A model generated the notes under the pieces. It was not told the origin of the DNA. It searched no databases and saw only the letters and a list, made by a program, of their open reading frames with translations. DNA of 64,000 bases, taken from assembly GCA_009760855.2 (NCBI GenBank), contig WPIO01000201.1:308103-372102 (forward strand), written 5' to 3'. The stretch is from Cristatella mucedo. Taxonomy: Eukaryota > Bryozoa > Phylactolaemata > Cristatellidae. The translations under genes were made by a program, and so were the position numbers. This document shows positions 35,875 to 48,013 of the stretch, one piece after another (position 1 is the first letter of the stretch; each line of letters opens with the position of its first letter).

Positions 35875-35904
35875 GATATGCATAACTGGGTGCATAACTG
35901 CTTG

Positions 35905-36870
35905 TAAAACGAGGTGCTGCCTGGCTACAGGCTACAGCATCCCGCCTAGCAGCGCTTGGTTGTGGCTGACATTGTGGCATTTGCGTGCTCATGAGTGTGC
36001 GACTGTGCTTGCCTGACTGACTGTGAGTCAGGGCATCTATGTGCCTGCCTGAGCATGTGCAAGCACAGTGCGTACGTGCACAAAGCCACTGCCGTCGCTT
36101 AGCTACTTGAATGGCTGTGTCCCTATACAATACATCAGCTGCACGAAAGCTGCCTGATTCGTCTGACTGCTCTTGGCCTCGGCTGACTGGGGAGTGGGGC
36201 TGGTTATGCAGGTTACATCACTGATCTCTGTGCCGAAGGCACTGCTATCTGAGACTGGCTTGAATCCATTAAACCCTAACACACCTTCCACAGCTAACCT
36301 CGGCCGACTCTTACAGCCTGCCGAGTCATCCTAAAAATAAAGCTGGCTGAGCAAGAAATCGGTATCTCCCTGTCGCTGGTATTCGTAATAGGAATAGTCG
36401 AACGGATTGCTTGTGCCCGCCCCGTGTCCTTCTGTCAATGGGTCGACTGCTAATGGTGTTGGGGGCGGAGCATCGTTTCCCAGGCACAGCTGCAGCTTAG
36501 ATCTCGTCTCAAGCCGTAACCTGAAAGGTCGCCATACTGCGGTTTGTACACACGCATCTGTTTTAATTTACTGCAGGCTCTGAGAACCACAGCCATCGGC
36601 TCTTTGAAGAACCTCACTGGTACCAATACAGTAAATACTGGCTAAAAGAAGAGCCTCCGGCACCGCCCGTGTCCTCGGCCGTTCCAGCGGCAAAGAAACC
36701 TGGAAAGGAAGTGGCAACTGGCGGATGGCATGCCGCAAGCAGCGTCTGGTTTCCTTTAATACTTGAGAGCGTCTGCTTGCACGAGCAGCTTGTCTATCTG
36801 AAGCGACTGCAGGCCTTTTCGCTGGGAACGGAGGCAAACGCTTGGTCGCTGAGGCTGCTTCCTTAGGCTA
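35905..36870. repeat. R1 unit 4 (Y, Z, W, X), detached
   Basis: Segment order and spacing match unit 3 (Y to X about 605 versus 613 bases). Landmarks: CAGGCTACAGCATCC, GTGCTTGCCTGACTGACTGT, GCCTGATTCGTCTGACTG, CGGTATCTCCCTGTCGCTGG and CTTTGAAGAACCTCACTGGT. Separated from the main array by repeat D, a LINE-A and the CT-rich tract. Confidence 0.75.
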
Positions 36871-37037
36871 ACCTGACTAGGAGGCTGCATCGTCCACTCC
36901 TCCCTGGGCATCTGCCCGGCTCTATGTGTCTGTTGGCAAGTGGTAGGCGTAGGCTTCGCGATGCACCCAAAATGTGTGGGCGACAGAAAGCTGGGCACTG
37001 TGCGAGAGCTGGCGACACACCTTAGAGAGTGGCCAGA

Positions 37038-37868
37038 CAATTATAATAATAATAATAAGGTACTTGATAAAGCGCCCTCAGAGAACTTAATCTCTTTCTA
37101 GGCGCTTTGAATATGCTGCAAAGGGAAATGCAATTGAATGGTAAGTAAAATCATGTTTGAAAAACAAACAAAATGAATAACATGGTTAGGGGTGACATGC
37201 ACAGGGTCAGCATGCAAATGTGGTTAGTGGCAGCATGCACAGTGTCAGCACGCATAAGCACGTGAAGGACGAATCACAGGGACCCACTAAATGCTGTCCT
37301 AAATAGGTGTGTTTTTAAGATCCTTTTAAATGTGGTCAGGTCAGGGGATGTTCTGACGCAGGTCGGGAGGGAGTTCCAGGCTTTGGGAGCATATGAACTA
37401 AATGCATGGTCTCCAAAGGATTTAAGTTTTGTACGAGGTATTTCTAGACTGTTGGACTCCGAAAAGCGGGTAATACGATGCTTGGCCTGATGGGGGCAAT
37501 ATGTCGGAGAGATAGGCTGGAGCCATAGAATGAAGTGACCTAAAAGTGAGCGACAAAACCTTGAAGTCAATCCGTTGCTTGATTGGTAGCCAGTGCAGGT
37601 CGGCGAGAAGTGGAGTAATGTGGCAACTGCGACGCTCACGACAGACAATCCTAGCTGCAGAGATTTGCACCAGCTGCAATCGCCTGATCGCACCTGCTGA
37701 TAGGCCAGTAAGCAGTGAGTTGCAGAAGTCGAGACGAGATGTCACGAATGCATGGACGCACTTAGACGTGGTATCCTTATCCAAACAAGCCCAAATTTTT
37801 TAGCAATGTTATGTAGCTAAAAATAAGCAGATTTGACTGTGGAGCTGATACGGTCGTCTAACGAGAAA
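37038..37868 (-). mobile_element. LINE-A, RT C-terminus to 3' tail, well preserved
   Basis: AAT tail and intact hairpin, 3' UTR, then reverse-strand frames with ITPLLADLHWLPIKQRIDFK, SYAPKAWNSLPTCVRTSP and the KTHLFRTAFSGSL terminus. The 5' truncation falls in the DDRISST-type segment. Close to the inferred family consensus, so probably young. Confidence 0.92.
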
Positions 37869-38360
37869 GGCTCTTTACCTGCAGCTGAACGAGCAGGTTT
37901 TTGTCGTTGTTCTTTAGCCTGGGAGTCGAGGCCTGTCTCTTGCTACTCTGCTTGTGGCACCCTGTGCGATGGCACCTTGTTGTTTTTCTATGTGCTGAAG
38001 CTCTCCGATTGTTTTGCTCACCGTCGCTTCTGGTATCGAGGCAGTACAGTGCTCGTGGGCGATTCAGTAGTTGCAATATGATGCTTCGTAACTGCAGTGC
38101 ACTTTCTTGCGACGTCGCTCTGCCCTCTTCGTGATGTCTCTGGCCAACGACGGCTCTGCTAACGCTGTATTGACTTACAGCCTCGACCATTCACCTGGAT
38201 GAGTCCTTCGCTGTCTGCTTCCAAATAAAATTTCATTCTCGTTTCCATCATCATACCTCTGTGGGTGGAATTAATTGCTATTTGCATAGCCTGACTCACT
38301 TCCCGCCTGGTGCTCCTCAGTTTTCAGGTCTGATTTGCTAGTTTTGGTTTAGAAAATTCC
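37869..38360. other. Unassigned, with a 110-residue reverse frame
   Basis: The reverse frame 37858-38190 is open but has no recognisable domain, and its ATG end overlaps no conserved sequence. No repeat paralogue found. Confidence 0.3.
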
Positions 38361-38364
38361 CATC

Positions 38365-38546
38365 AAATAAATAAATACTAGCTGATTTATCAGCCTTTTT
38401 TGTAGAGCGACACAAGTGCCTTTTACGACTATCACCACTGCTTGCAGAGGTGATTAAGAATCGCCCACCGCAGGATTCGACCCCATGACCTCGGTGCCGA
38501 GGTCGTGAAAAGCAACCGCCTTACCTAGTGAGCCATTACGGCTCAC
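38365..38546 (-). mobile_element. SINE-A with AAATAAATAAAT tail
   Basis: Reverse order: tail repeats, AGCTGATTTATCAGCC, ACTATCACCACTGCTTGCAG, B-box AGGATTCGACCCC, CGTGAAAAGCAACCGCCTTA, CTAGTGAGCCATTACGGCTC. Full length. Confidence 0.9.
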
Positions 38547-38659
38547 CTAATTCATAGAGGTGCATACCATTCCTCAAACTGCAACGGTTTCATTTCTTCT
38601 ACTGATGTATATCTCCTAGAACTGTCTAAGGTTTAAAAGAGGAGTTTCCTTCGGCTCAA

Positions 38660-39345
38660 CTGAAACGTACGTAGCCTTTGGTGTGCCTTCGGTAGCCAAC
38701 AGATATCAGCCGTGATGCTAAACTAGGTAAGGTGGTTGCTTTACACAGACCTCGGTACACAGGTCGCGGTTTGAAGCCTAATGTGGGTGAGTCATTATTG
38801 ACACTGCAAGTGGTATTGACAGCTCCCAAGGCTTTAATGTTGCTTTTCACAAGATTCTGTAAATCATCTAGTTTGTATATCTCGCAAATAAAAGAGCAAT
38901 AATGAGCACAGCTGAGTCACATGGGCAGTTAAGAGAGTCAAAATATCAATTCAGAATGACTGCAAAGGACAACCCATAGTCGGCAGCAGAGGATTTAAAA
39001 TTATGGAATAATCGGAGAAGTATATTCCTTGGAATAGGGCCCGCTTAGCAAAACCTTCAATCATCAACGGCATTTGTAAAGTCTTCCAGAGCTTAAGTGT
39101 TTTTGTTATGCTCAAGGTTGCTAAAAGACTTCCTTTTATGAAGCAAGAGAAAAGGAGCCGGAGAGAAGATGTTGGATAGTATTCGTAAGATGAGTTTTCA
39201 CAATCTATTGCCCACAGAGAATTAGCTTCATTCATCAACTGTCTTAATGCGTAAAATTGGATAGCTCATTTGTTTACCTTAGAGGACCTGAGGGCACGAA
39301 GAGGCTGAAACTGGTGGGGCAGTTCAGCAAGGTTTTACTAAGCAA
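38660..39345 (-). mobile_element. LINE-B, diverged, split by a SINE-A
   Basis: Left part: CCTTCGGTAGCCAACAGAT. After the SINE: AGTTAAGAGAGTCA, CATAGTCGGCAGCAGAGGAT, AATAGGGCCCGC and ATCATCAACGGCATTTGTAA. Right end: GAGGACCTGAGGGCACGAAG and AGGCTGAAACTG. All are in the order of the 20.9-kb copy. Confidence 0.7.
38707..38878 (+). mobile_element. SINE-A inside LINE-B
   Basis: CAGCCGTGATGCTAAACTAG and GTAAGGTGGTTGCTTTACAC, a decayed B box (GCGGTTTGAAGCC), then CACTGCAAGTGGTATTGACA. The tail is poorly defined. Confidence 0.75.
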
Positions 39346-39479
39346 GGCCATGTCGTCTCTTGCATCACTTGCAAGCAATGGTCGGATTTCTGCCGAACTT
39401 ATGCAGAAAATTTCATCGCCGTGCTAGCTTTATTTAAAATTAAAGATCGAATTACTTGGAGGTTATAAGGAAGCTAAAT
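39346..39479. other. Unassigned spacer
   Basis: Short stretch of no clear family. It may be further LINE-B upstream sequence. Confidence 0.3.
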
Positions 39480-39615
39480 CACAGTCTCCCGTGCTAGGGT
39501 GGAGGACCAGGTTTTACCTTTGAAAGGGTCGTGGGCTCTGGCCCTGAGGGCATCGGTAAAGCGCCTGGACAGCTAGATATCCAGTTCTATTACGGCACTT
39601 TACAAATAAAGACTG
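39480..39615 (+). mobile_element. SINE-C
   Basis: GGGTCGTGGGCTCTGGCCC (T-arm-like) is followed by GGTAAAGCGCCTGGACAG and CACTTTACAAATAAAG. The part before it (GGAGGACCAGGTTTTACCTT) could be an anticodon arm. Confidence 0.5.
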
Positions 39616-40056
39616 ATCCTCAAGCAAGGAAGCAGTCAGGCACATAAGGCGTGAGGGTATTCTACCAGAAGTTAGAGTGAGCATTTAGTTACACATGAAG
39701 GCACAGATACCGTCCGATTTAATACAGCTTTCGAGGCAGCTTTACGATTATGTTTGCAATGTATGCGATTAAATTGTATTTGTATAAGCTAAGGAAGATT
39801 TAGACTAAAAGTATTACACTAAAGAGAGAAATAATAATTGCGACGACTAAAAGTTTTCATATGCAATTGAATTTACTTTATTCATTCTTGTTCTTATTTT
39901 GACCCTAATTGATATATCTTTACGAACCAATTCTTCAAAAATATGGTGATCGACAAAAGACATCCGGAATTCTAGAAGGAAAGGACTGGAGCATCATGAG
40001 TTCGTATCTATTATTGCAGGAAAAGCTACAACAGCTACACATATGAGCATTTTAAA
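39616..40056. other. Unassigned spacer
   Basis: AT-rich. No feature recognised. Confidence 0.4.
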
Positions 40057-40256
40057 CTTAATAATAATATTAATAATACACTTGATAGAGCGCCCTCACA
40101 TAACTCCATCTCCTGTAGGCACTTTAAATGTGCTGCAAAAGAATGACGATTGAATGGTGATTAGTATCACGTTGGATAAACAACATGAATGATCAAGGAT
40201 TGGATTAAAAGGCACATGGTTAGCATGCAAGGTTGATTAGTGGCAGCATGCCACAG

Positions 40257-40350
40257 GTTTGGCTCGAGCCCCAAGGTATATGTAAAGTGCCGGAATAGAG
40301 AAAACGGCTTTTCTTGGGGCGCTATATAAATGAGTTATGCTTATTTCAGG
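40257..40350 (+). mobile_element. SINE-C inserted in LINE-A
   Basis: GGCTCGAGCCCC (T-arm core), then ATGTAAAGTGCCGGAATAGA and TTGGGGCGCTATATAAATGA. The flanking LINE-A sequence is continuous when this block is removed. CAGG on both sides may be a short target duplication. Confidence 0.7.
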
Positions 40351-40514
40351 ACGCATAAGAACATGAATGTCCGATTACAGTGATCCATTAAAGACTGTCA
40401 TACATCGGTGCGTTTTTAATCACCTTTGAAATGTCCTCACGTCAGGGATGTCGTGACGCAAGTCAGTGTTGAGGTCCAGGCTTTGAGTTGATACGAACTA
40501 AATGAAGGTCTTGT

Positions 40515-40842
40515 TTGCTTGTATCTCCGTCAGTAACTCCACAAAGTCATAAAGACCATGTGGGTGTTACGCAGGAGAGTTTTGTATAGCGCACTCACAG
40601 CCTAAGCGGCTTTCGGTACGCATTCGGTAGCCAACAGACTTCGTCTCACGCAACAAAGAGAAAGTGGTAAGCATAGCAGAGTCAGGAGAGCAGTTGAGGT
40701 AGTGAGTAGCATAGAAGTAGCAGTTCAGGACTGCTGAAAAATATGTGCCATAGTCGGCAGTTGGAGAGTAGATGTCGTTGCGTAAGAATTGTGGAAGCGA
40801 GTTCCACAGTCTAGGACCTGCAGAGCTAAAGCTTCTGCAAGT
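40515..40842 (-). mobile_element. LINE-B inserted in LINE-A
   Basis: Nearly identical to 20885-21220 from CTTGTATCTCCGTCAGTAAC to GACCTGCAGAGCTAAAGCTT. 5'-truncated. LINE-A is interrupted between GAAGGTCT and GATTTGAGG, so LINE-B was mobile after this LINE-A copy arrived. Confidence 0.9.
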
Positions 40843-40990
40843 GATTTGAGGTTTATATGAGGTATAAGTAAACAGTTATATTCCGAAAAGCTGGTAGTAT
40901 GATGCTTAGCCTGGTGGGGGGAAAAGATCTGATAGGTAGGCTGGAACCAAAGGATGAAGAAACCTAAAAGTGAGCGACAAAACCTTGTGA

Positions 40991-41539
40991 AGCGTAGAAC
41001 AGATTACAGAGTTTCATTTTTTGTGGTGACATTGGCTGACAATACAGTTTTATGACGGAAGTTGAGCTTCAAATTCTGCAATTTAATTTAGATATCAGCA
41101 ACATCTTACGCTGGATTTAATCGCAGTCCGAGTGATTGCTATTGGATTAGATGTCATCTTGCGAAATACATTTGATAAACAATCAATCCTCAAGCTAAGC
41201 CTTCTCTTAAAATTTAGACTAGGCTGTCGCTACTTACCAGACGGTACGATTTTAAAATTTAGTTATAGTAACGACAAATTTAAGAGAGAAAAATAGTTTG
41301 ACACCTAAGATCACCAGAAAAACAGTTTTCAGAGAGATACCAGATTGACTGGTACTAATCGTTTCTCTAGCAGAAATTAAAATTCACTTTAGCTGTGCAC
41401 AGACAACCAAGTAAGGTAATCTGCAATCATTCCGATCTTAAGACTGACCAGGAGGATTGTGAGAACGGTAAGCCTGAGCAAAAAGATAGAATGACTCTTC
41501 AAAAGAATTGCATGCTTTCGAGAGTAATATATTGCTTAA
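40991..41539. other. Unassigned spacer
   Basis: AT-rich. No gene or repeat recognised. Confidence 0.35.
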
Positions 41540-41870
41540 AAAGCTACTTAAGTGCAAATAGCTTTAGCTCTGCAGGTCCTAGACTGTACAACTCGCTTCC
41601 ACAATTCTTACGAAACAACAACTACTCTTCTACTGCCGACTATGGCTCATCATGTTTAGCGGTCCTGAGCGACTATGTCTATGCTACTCACTACCCTAAC
41701 TGCTCTACTAACTCTGCTGTGCTTGCTACTTTCTCTTTTTTGCGTGAGCGAAGTCTTTTGGATAAGGAATGATGCCCACCAACAGCTGCTTAGGCTGTAA
41801 TTGCACTATACAAAACTCTTTGAGTAACACCGACATGGTCATTATAGCTTTATGGAGTAACAGGCACAGA
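41540..41870 (+). mobile_element. LINE-B 3' end
   Basis: Plus-strand frame reads FSSAGPRLYNSLPQFLRNNN, then ATHYPNCSTNSAVLATFSFL, and ends at TGA near 41770. A diverged 3' UTR follows (CTGCTTAGGCTGTAATTGCA). Confidence 0.8.
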
Positions 41871-41874
41871 CACA

Positions 41875-42370
41875 TTACAAAGACGGGACTTTGGGTAATG
41901 TAGCAGTTGTGACGTTTACTAATAAAATGACTAATATTGGAATTTGGAAAAGGTTGAAAGCATCCCAACTCACAGGCTGGAAGACCTTGTAATAAGCAGT
42001 CCCGTGTTCTAGACGAGAAGGCCCGTTGCAGGGGGCCAGCTGATTGCAGGGTTGGAAGCTTACAGTATCACTGTTTAGGAAGACCCAAATTCTCGCAGAG
42101 TTCTGCAGCTGAAAGTAATCAAACTTGACAATGAGCTGATGAGTGAAAAGAGATGCCACAGTGAGATTTCAAAATGGAGAAAGACACTCACACTCCATGA
42201 AGAGATAATTGACAATTTTTCTCTAAGCCTAATGAAAAGATTAAGCAGTGCAGTTTAGAAGTGGTATTTTTGTTATCATTAGGAGAATGGTTCTATCGTC
42301 AAATGACACATGACATTTTAAGGTCATTTGAACGTGAGCACCAGAAATAGGTAATACGTTTCGGAGGCCT
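41875..42370 (-). mobile_element. LINE-A-like, strongly diverged RT fragment
   Basis: Reverse frames read FDYFQLQNSARIWVFLNSDT (41875-42159) and VSFDDRTIL with LPISGA upstream (42241-42447). These are the ordered counterparts of CFQLHNIAKIW-CLN-DT and LSFDDHISS in LINE-A. No 3' UTR or tail. Confidence 0.6.
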
Positions 42371-44400
42371 TGATAAGAGTTTTGAGAAGCTAGAAAACAT
42401 GGATAAATAATCAGCTGCAACCAGTTTCCTATCCGAATAAAAACCAAAGCTTGCCGTTGGTATTTACAATGGCAAGTCAGAGATTAATTATCGGTCGCCT
42501 TAAATAACAGAACTTGGAACTCAGTTCAATTACAACGGAAATTCTACCGAGGCAGCATACATATGCTAAGAACAACGGAAATCATCAGATTAGTAGTAAT
42601 ACACGAATATTTTCACCAGCTGTAGGCACAGAGATGACTTCTCAATTCTTAGAGAAAGGTGCCTCTTTCTCTTTAATTCTTTCAAGTGAAATGTTTTGAT
42701 TTCAGTTGCAAGCAAAAGTCATTATTCGGTAGCAAGTTAAGTGAAGGCACGGTCGTTTAAAGAATGACAGCTTTAAGCACAAGATACCGACCCATGTTGT
42801 GTGGGTAGAGTAAGACTAGTAGTCCGACTAGCGTAGGAAACCACCCTCTGCAGGACCTGAACATATCAACTGGGTATTTAAGACAAAGACTCTACCAAAA
42901 CTCGATGGTTGTAGCTGCTGATCATTGTTTTTCTTTCTTATTCCTCTGCCAACAGTGAAGTGACTCGATTGTCATCAGGCTCATGACCCATTAATGGAAA
43001 CACGGAAATCGGAATCAGGCCAACACTAGTGAAGGAAGCAGATAGAGAGCCTGGAGAAGTAAAGAAGCATGACACACTACTGTTAGTGGCGGTTACATGT
43101 TTCCTCTTCAACTAGGAGAGGCGGGAAATTCGTAGGAATAAGTAGCACGACTCTACAGCAGTGAGAGATGGAGGGCTGGATTGTGAGAGACGGGGAGTAA
43201 ATAAAACGGTAAGTGCATGAAATGAGCAAGTTGACGTGGAAATCGGATAATTTTATGGTAGATTTTGAGGATTGAGCGGTATGAAAGTATTTAGAATAGG
43301 TAATGGCAAGTAAAGAGAGCAAGTTGTGCATGCAGACAGAAGAAAGGAGAGTGTGTGTGTGAGAGAGAGAAAGACTAATCACCAGCCGAGTTGCCAAACA
43401 GCAGCCCAATTCCAATAGTTAGTGACAAAGAATGATGTGAATAGATCACCTCGAGTCAGTACTGAATGGCTAAATACATAATGGGGCAGAAGAAAGAGTA
43501 AAACGAAGGTAGAAAAGGGAGAGAGCGAAAGTGGGCCAGTAAAAGAGATATTGAAACCGTGTCGGAAGCCGCGATAACAATGAGGCTTTGCTTTGGAGTA
43601 CGGAACCGGAGGAAAAGAGGTAAGGAGAGGGAAAGGATCGGGACAGAGGTTAAGTTAGAAAGGATGTTGAGTAAGAGATTGGGTGAGAGAGTAACATGGA
43701 GGAGGGAAGACACGAAAGGAAAGCGAGTCAACTTGGTAGGGTTATCAGTTAGGAAAAGACCGGACGGAATTTGGCTGTGAATCAGGAGCGTCTAAAATAG
43801 TATTTTCTGGTAGATCCAGAAAAAACTATTGCACCGCTCAAACGATTGGTTTGCCTCTCTCCGTCCTAAGTATAGTTTTTCAATTTGCACTACTTAAAGA
43901 TCTGTTTATCACCTTAGAGATGATCCTTGGTTGTGTCACGTTTTTAATAGGAACAATCACTCGTCAGTAGAACACTGGAAAATATTTTTTATTACCTGGC
44001 TTCTGATTAGAGGTCACAGTCACGTACCAATTCGAGATCATTAGCATAAGGTCACACTGTGCTCGCTTATCCATTCTACAGATTTCCACTGAAAAATTAA
44101 GCTACATCTCCTTGTAATACTGGAACCACATTCCGGTATACCCCGGTGGCAGGTCAGCTCATCGTTGCCCACGCATTGCTCTAGCCTCAGTATTCGGCAT
44201 ACCAGGGTCGCCGCGGTTGAGCCGAAGCAAGCAGTAAGAGCTGGCGGCTGAGTTGGGCGTAATTGGAGATGCACTTTGAATCAGCTCTGGTCCTGCTGTT
44301 AATAAACTTAAAGCTCGGAGTGACCGAGGCTCATAGTGTGACTTAGCCGTCTCCCAGTACAAAGAGAGAGAATAAACCCTTTTAGTGGCCTCAGCACCAT
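42371..44400. other. Repeat-poor, unassigned
   Basis: Contains a purine-rich stretch at about 43.45-43.75 kb with a 73-residue Lys/Arg-rich frame on the plus strand and antisense frames opposite. No domain is recognisable and no LINE-A, LINE-B or SINE copy is seen. Confidence 0.35.
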
Positions 44401-45740
44401 ATACACATTATTCCTCTGCTGATAAAGAATTAATTTCTAAACGGCCCAGTCTCTACTGGCACACCACCGGAAACCTGTTGGTAAGCTTATAATGGAGTGC
44501 CCGGAAGCTCAGGCAGCCTCACAGTGAGAACCGACGTTTTCACTGATGCAGCTGCAGTAAGCTAAGAGAAAGTGCTCCAGAAGCTGAATGCAGAAGCTGG
44601 TGGCTTTCTCATGTTCTGGTAGCCAACCAACATTCCATTGTGCGTGTCGGCAGCTGCGGACAGGGCGAGCTGTTGTTTCTGCGTGATTTCGATGATTCCT
44701 GCTGGTAACTTTCGAAAGATGTAAATTGCAATGCACATCACAAATCAGCATTCGCATCGTCAGTTGGCGTCCAGAAGCTAGCCTCGCTCGAGTGGCAGCA
44801 GCCAGGTGCAGCCACCTCTCCCGGGGCCACCAGACGTGATATGGTATGATGTGCCTTCAGAGCATCAAAATGCAGTATCCGGGAAGCCGAGAGGATAGGC
44901 CATGGTGTGTTTGCACCCCAAGAGGGTGGGGGCAAGCAAGGGTCGCTAGCTGCTGAGCCACTGCCGGTGATGGCGTGGGTGCATGCAGGCACCAGTGCCA
45001 TGTTTAGATCGTGGGTGTCAACTTCTACATTCGAGCGATTTATGGAGGCGGACGTAACATGGTGCTAGGCATAATGACGCCATTCACACAGAGAGATCGC
45101 GAATCGCGGCCGAGTGGACCCTCGACTGCTGCAAATTGATAGCCATGTTGATACCGTGCAGCTTAGGACCCATGGTGGCCGCTTGCGAAGGATGCAAATC
45201 TCTCTATCCGCAATCCCAATTGCTTGGTGTATCACACCAAGCCGAAGCAGTAGCGAGCCCCAACCCGCTCTGCAAACACGGGGTAGGGCGTTGCGCTGCC
45301 CCCAAGGAAATGCTTTGTATTAACAACTGTTCATCATTAAAACGGGGTCCGAGCAGCTTTACGGACAGGCGGTGGTGTCATGGCTCATCGCAATTGCGGC
45401 GGCTTCCCATGGCTGGTGAAGGTGACGGCCTCCCAAATCCCATATGTCAGGCAGGTGATAGGGTGCTTCTCACTCTCGCTCATTAGCTCATGTGCTTGCC
45501 GTACGTGCAAGCCACTTGGAGGCGGCTATCATAGTACTTTACCACGGGGTGGCATCAACAGTCGCTTGCATAGGATGGTTGCCTGCAGCGACTTCTGCTA
45601 ACGGCCGCCAGACAGGGGTGCTACCGCCGCACCGGGCGCAGAATTAACTGGAAAGCAGCCAAATCTGGTCGGATGGGAGTCGTGCTAGTATCGCACAGGG
45701 CACGCGTCAGGCGACGGACGGCATTGGGCTTGACCTAGTT
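44401..45740. other. Repeat-poor, GC-rich, unassigned
   Basis: Higher GC with several overlapping ORFs. The longest is a 116-residue frame at 45136-45486 with a Cys/Pro-rich composition, in competition with other frames. I cannot tell coding from chance here. Confidence 0.3.
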
Positions 45741-45769
45741 TTGGTGCAGTCGTGCTGGGAGTGCTACCG

Positions 45770-46060
45770 AGGGCTCAGTCTCAGGCGAGGCAACAGGGGG
45801 GAGGGGTGGGGCATGCATTCGACGGCTTACCAGCGGTCGGATCGAGAGCAAGGTCGGCCGATAGTCGGCCGGATGTCGCCTGGGCTCCACTTATTCGCCG
45901 GCCGACATTTAATGTTCGGGCCTTTGTCAGGTGGTGTGGGGATGCAGCCGGCGAGCCGTCGGCTGGAGTCAGCTTTCGCTAAAATAGATCCAGAGGCTAA
46001 CTCTGGACCCAGTCACGTGACCGCGTTCGAGTCTTCTAGAACCTGCCGGCTGAGCCGATT
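45770..46060. repeat. Module header H, copy 1
   Basis: Shares CATGCATTCGACGGCT, CGAGAGCAAGGTCGGCC-like and GCCGACATTTAATGTTCG with 52195-52400. It precedes module A in the same order as the second header precedes module B, although 2.9 kb of other sequence intervenes. Confidence 0.5.
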
Positions 46061-47392
46061 GTGTAATCGGCTGACGTCACGGATCAGGTAATCCCAAGGC
46101 AAATTCTGACTGGTCCCCGACGTTGTCCACACCCTAAATAGAGCCAGCGCCACGGCTAGGACGCCATTGTGTTCGCCACTCGAGAAGGCCATGCTTGCCG
46201 ACAGTCTTGCTTGTGGAAAGGAGCCGTAAGTCGGGGCTGCTAAGGCTGTGACATACATTTGTCCTTATCCGGCGATTTGGGACTCTCTTCGAAGAATCAC
46301 AGGAGGACCGGTCGTGGCTGAAGGACCAACGTGCATGATTACTGTGTGGCGGTACTTAAATTTGTTCATTGAACATTGTTCAGTTTGCGTCTTGCTTTTG
46401 GCGGTAACGTGAGCAATCAACGCCAGATAGCGAGTTGTGGCTCCACGCTTTATAGGGCAGGGGTGATCGCGGATACTTGAGAGAGTTGATGCATCCGAGC
46501 CCCCAAGCCATCCAAGGATGTGAAGCTTCGGCTTTGCTTCAGCAGAACGTTCGTATCGAGGCAACGAATGGAACTTCGACGGTCTTGGCAGGTTCGTGAA
46601 AGTCTTTTTGAGTTGCTAAGTGCGCCGCATGCTCAGTGGAGCCTTAGTTAGACGCAATCACCCTCCACCGCTGATCGCCGTTCAGCCAACGTACACCGTT
46701 TGTGCTTGACCGCCGACATATGTAAGAAAACTGCACGAGAAGCAGTGACCACACCCGTCTCCGTCGGCACTTTAATGATACAGCCCAAACTCGCCAGCCG
46801 ACAGTTTTTAGCCGAAGAGAAAATTGAAACAGCAGCCAGAGAGATCGCTTGCCGGTTTCTATTCTTGTTTCATATCCAACGAAGCTTGCTGGTCGGCGCA
46901 TATGAAGCTAACAACTCCGTGGGCTTGCCTTCTCGTATGCTGGTGTAAGCCACCAGTATCTGACCGGCGAAACAAAGGTTACTGGCAAAACATAGCTGAG
47001 CAAACCTAGCCACGGTATGTGTCGACTGAAGAGCACGGACATACGTCATTCTTGTGCGGATCTTTTTCGTGCTCCCTGCACTATGCATGCACGTCCAATT
47101 TACAAACGGTAAAAGCTTGTTGCTTGAGAACCAAGGCGACATGTTGGGTACTGCCGGGAGCGCCGTCGTTATGTCAAGCATGATGGTTCCCCTGCCCCGC
47201 ACTTATATCTCATATCTTTTCCAGAGGTAGAGCACCTCATTGGTCAGAGCTCAAGAATGAAAGTATGTGCTCTTCTATGAGGATGTAAGTATCCAATAGT
47301 AAACGGGAGGCTGTTGCCCCGTAGCCCTTCTCAGCTGCTGGCCGTAACCTATTGATCCCGAGCACTCCTTCGCTTCGTCCACGGATCTGTGA
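46061..47392. other. Unassigned
   Basis: Frames of 80-110 residues on both strands, none recognised. No repeat copies seen. Confidence 0.35.
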
Positions 47393-47530
47393 AATAATAA
47401 AATAATAATGCACTTGATAAAGCACCCTCAGAGAACTTAATCTCTTTCTAGGCGCTTGAGATTTGCTACAAAGGGAAATGCAATTAGATGGTAAGTAAAA
47501 TCATGCCTGATAAACCACATGAATTCGCTC
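47393..47530 (-). mobile_element. LINE-A 3' tip
   Basis: AATAATAATGCACTTGATAA, hairpin with a CACCCTCAGAGAA left arm, and about 80 bases of 3' UTR. Confidence 0.85.
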
Positions 47531-48012
47531 ATACGACGGCCTCTGTATCACCCGGGGGTTCAAAACTAGATCCGTGAAGATGCTTGCCGTAATCTAACGT
47601 AATAGTTATGCCTTATTTAACTGAATGTTCTTTTTCTGCTTAAGGTTTGATCAGCCAGAAATAGAAAAATTCGACAAGACACAGCAACTTCAAACCAAAA
47701 CCTTTTTGATTGGCGACGACCCATGATAAGTCGATGTTTTGCAGGTATTCCACTTTCAATTGAAACATCTACACTTCAATGAATGGACTTGTCTGTCTGC
47801 TTGAGTAGCCATTTTGGGACGGCTTTGGTAAGTCAACCAGAATATGCCTAGCCACTTGCCACCTCTAATGTCAATTTCTGCCATTCCTATTTACCTCGAT
47901 TTGGCTCTAGTGTATTCTGCGACTGTGACGTTGGTAGCTGCATGGCTGTTGTTGGGTGCTAGCCATGTGACGTCGAATACTGGTGAGTTGGTAGCATTCG
48001 ATGTACATGGCG
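47531..48012. other. Unassigned spacer
   Basis: CCCGGGGGTTCAAAACTAGA near 47550 looks like a B box, but no A box lies upstream at tRNA spacing. Nothing else seen. Confidence 0.35.
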
Positions 48013-48013
48013 A

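Larger units (their letters stand above)
40057..40990 (-). mobile_element. LINE-A split by two insertions
   Basis: Tail and hairpin (GATAGAGCGCCCTCACATAA) and 3' UTR are interrupted near 40.257 by SINE-C. The RT C-terminus is interrupted near 40.515 by LINE-B and resumes at GTGATTTGAGGTTTATATGA. It ends at AAAGTGAGCGACAAAACC. Confidence 0.85.
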
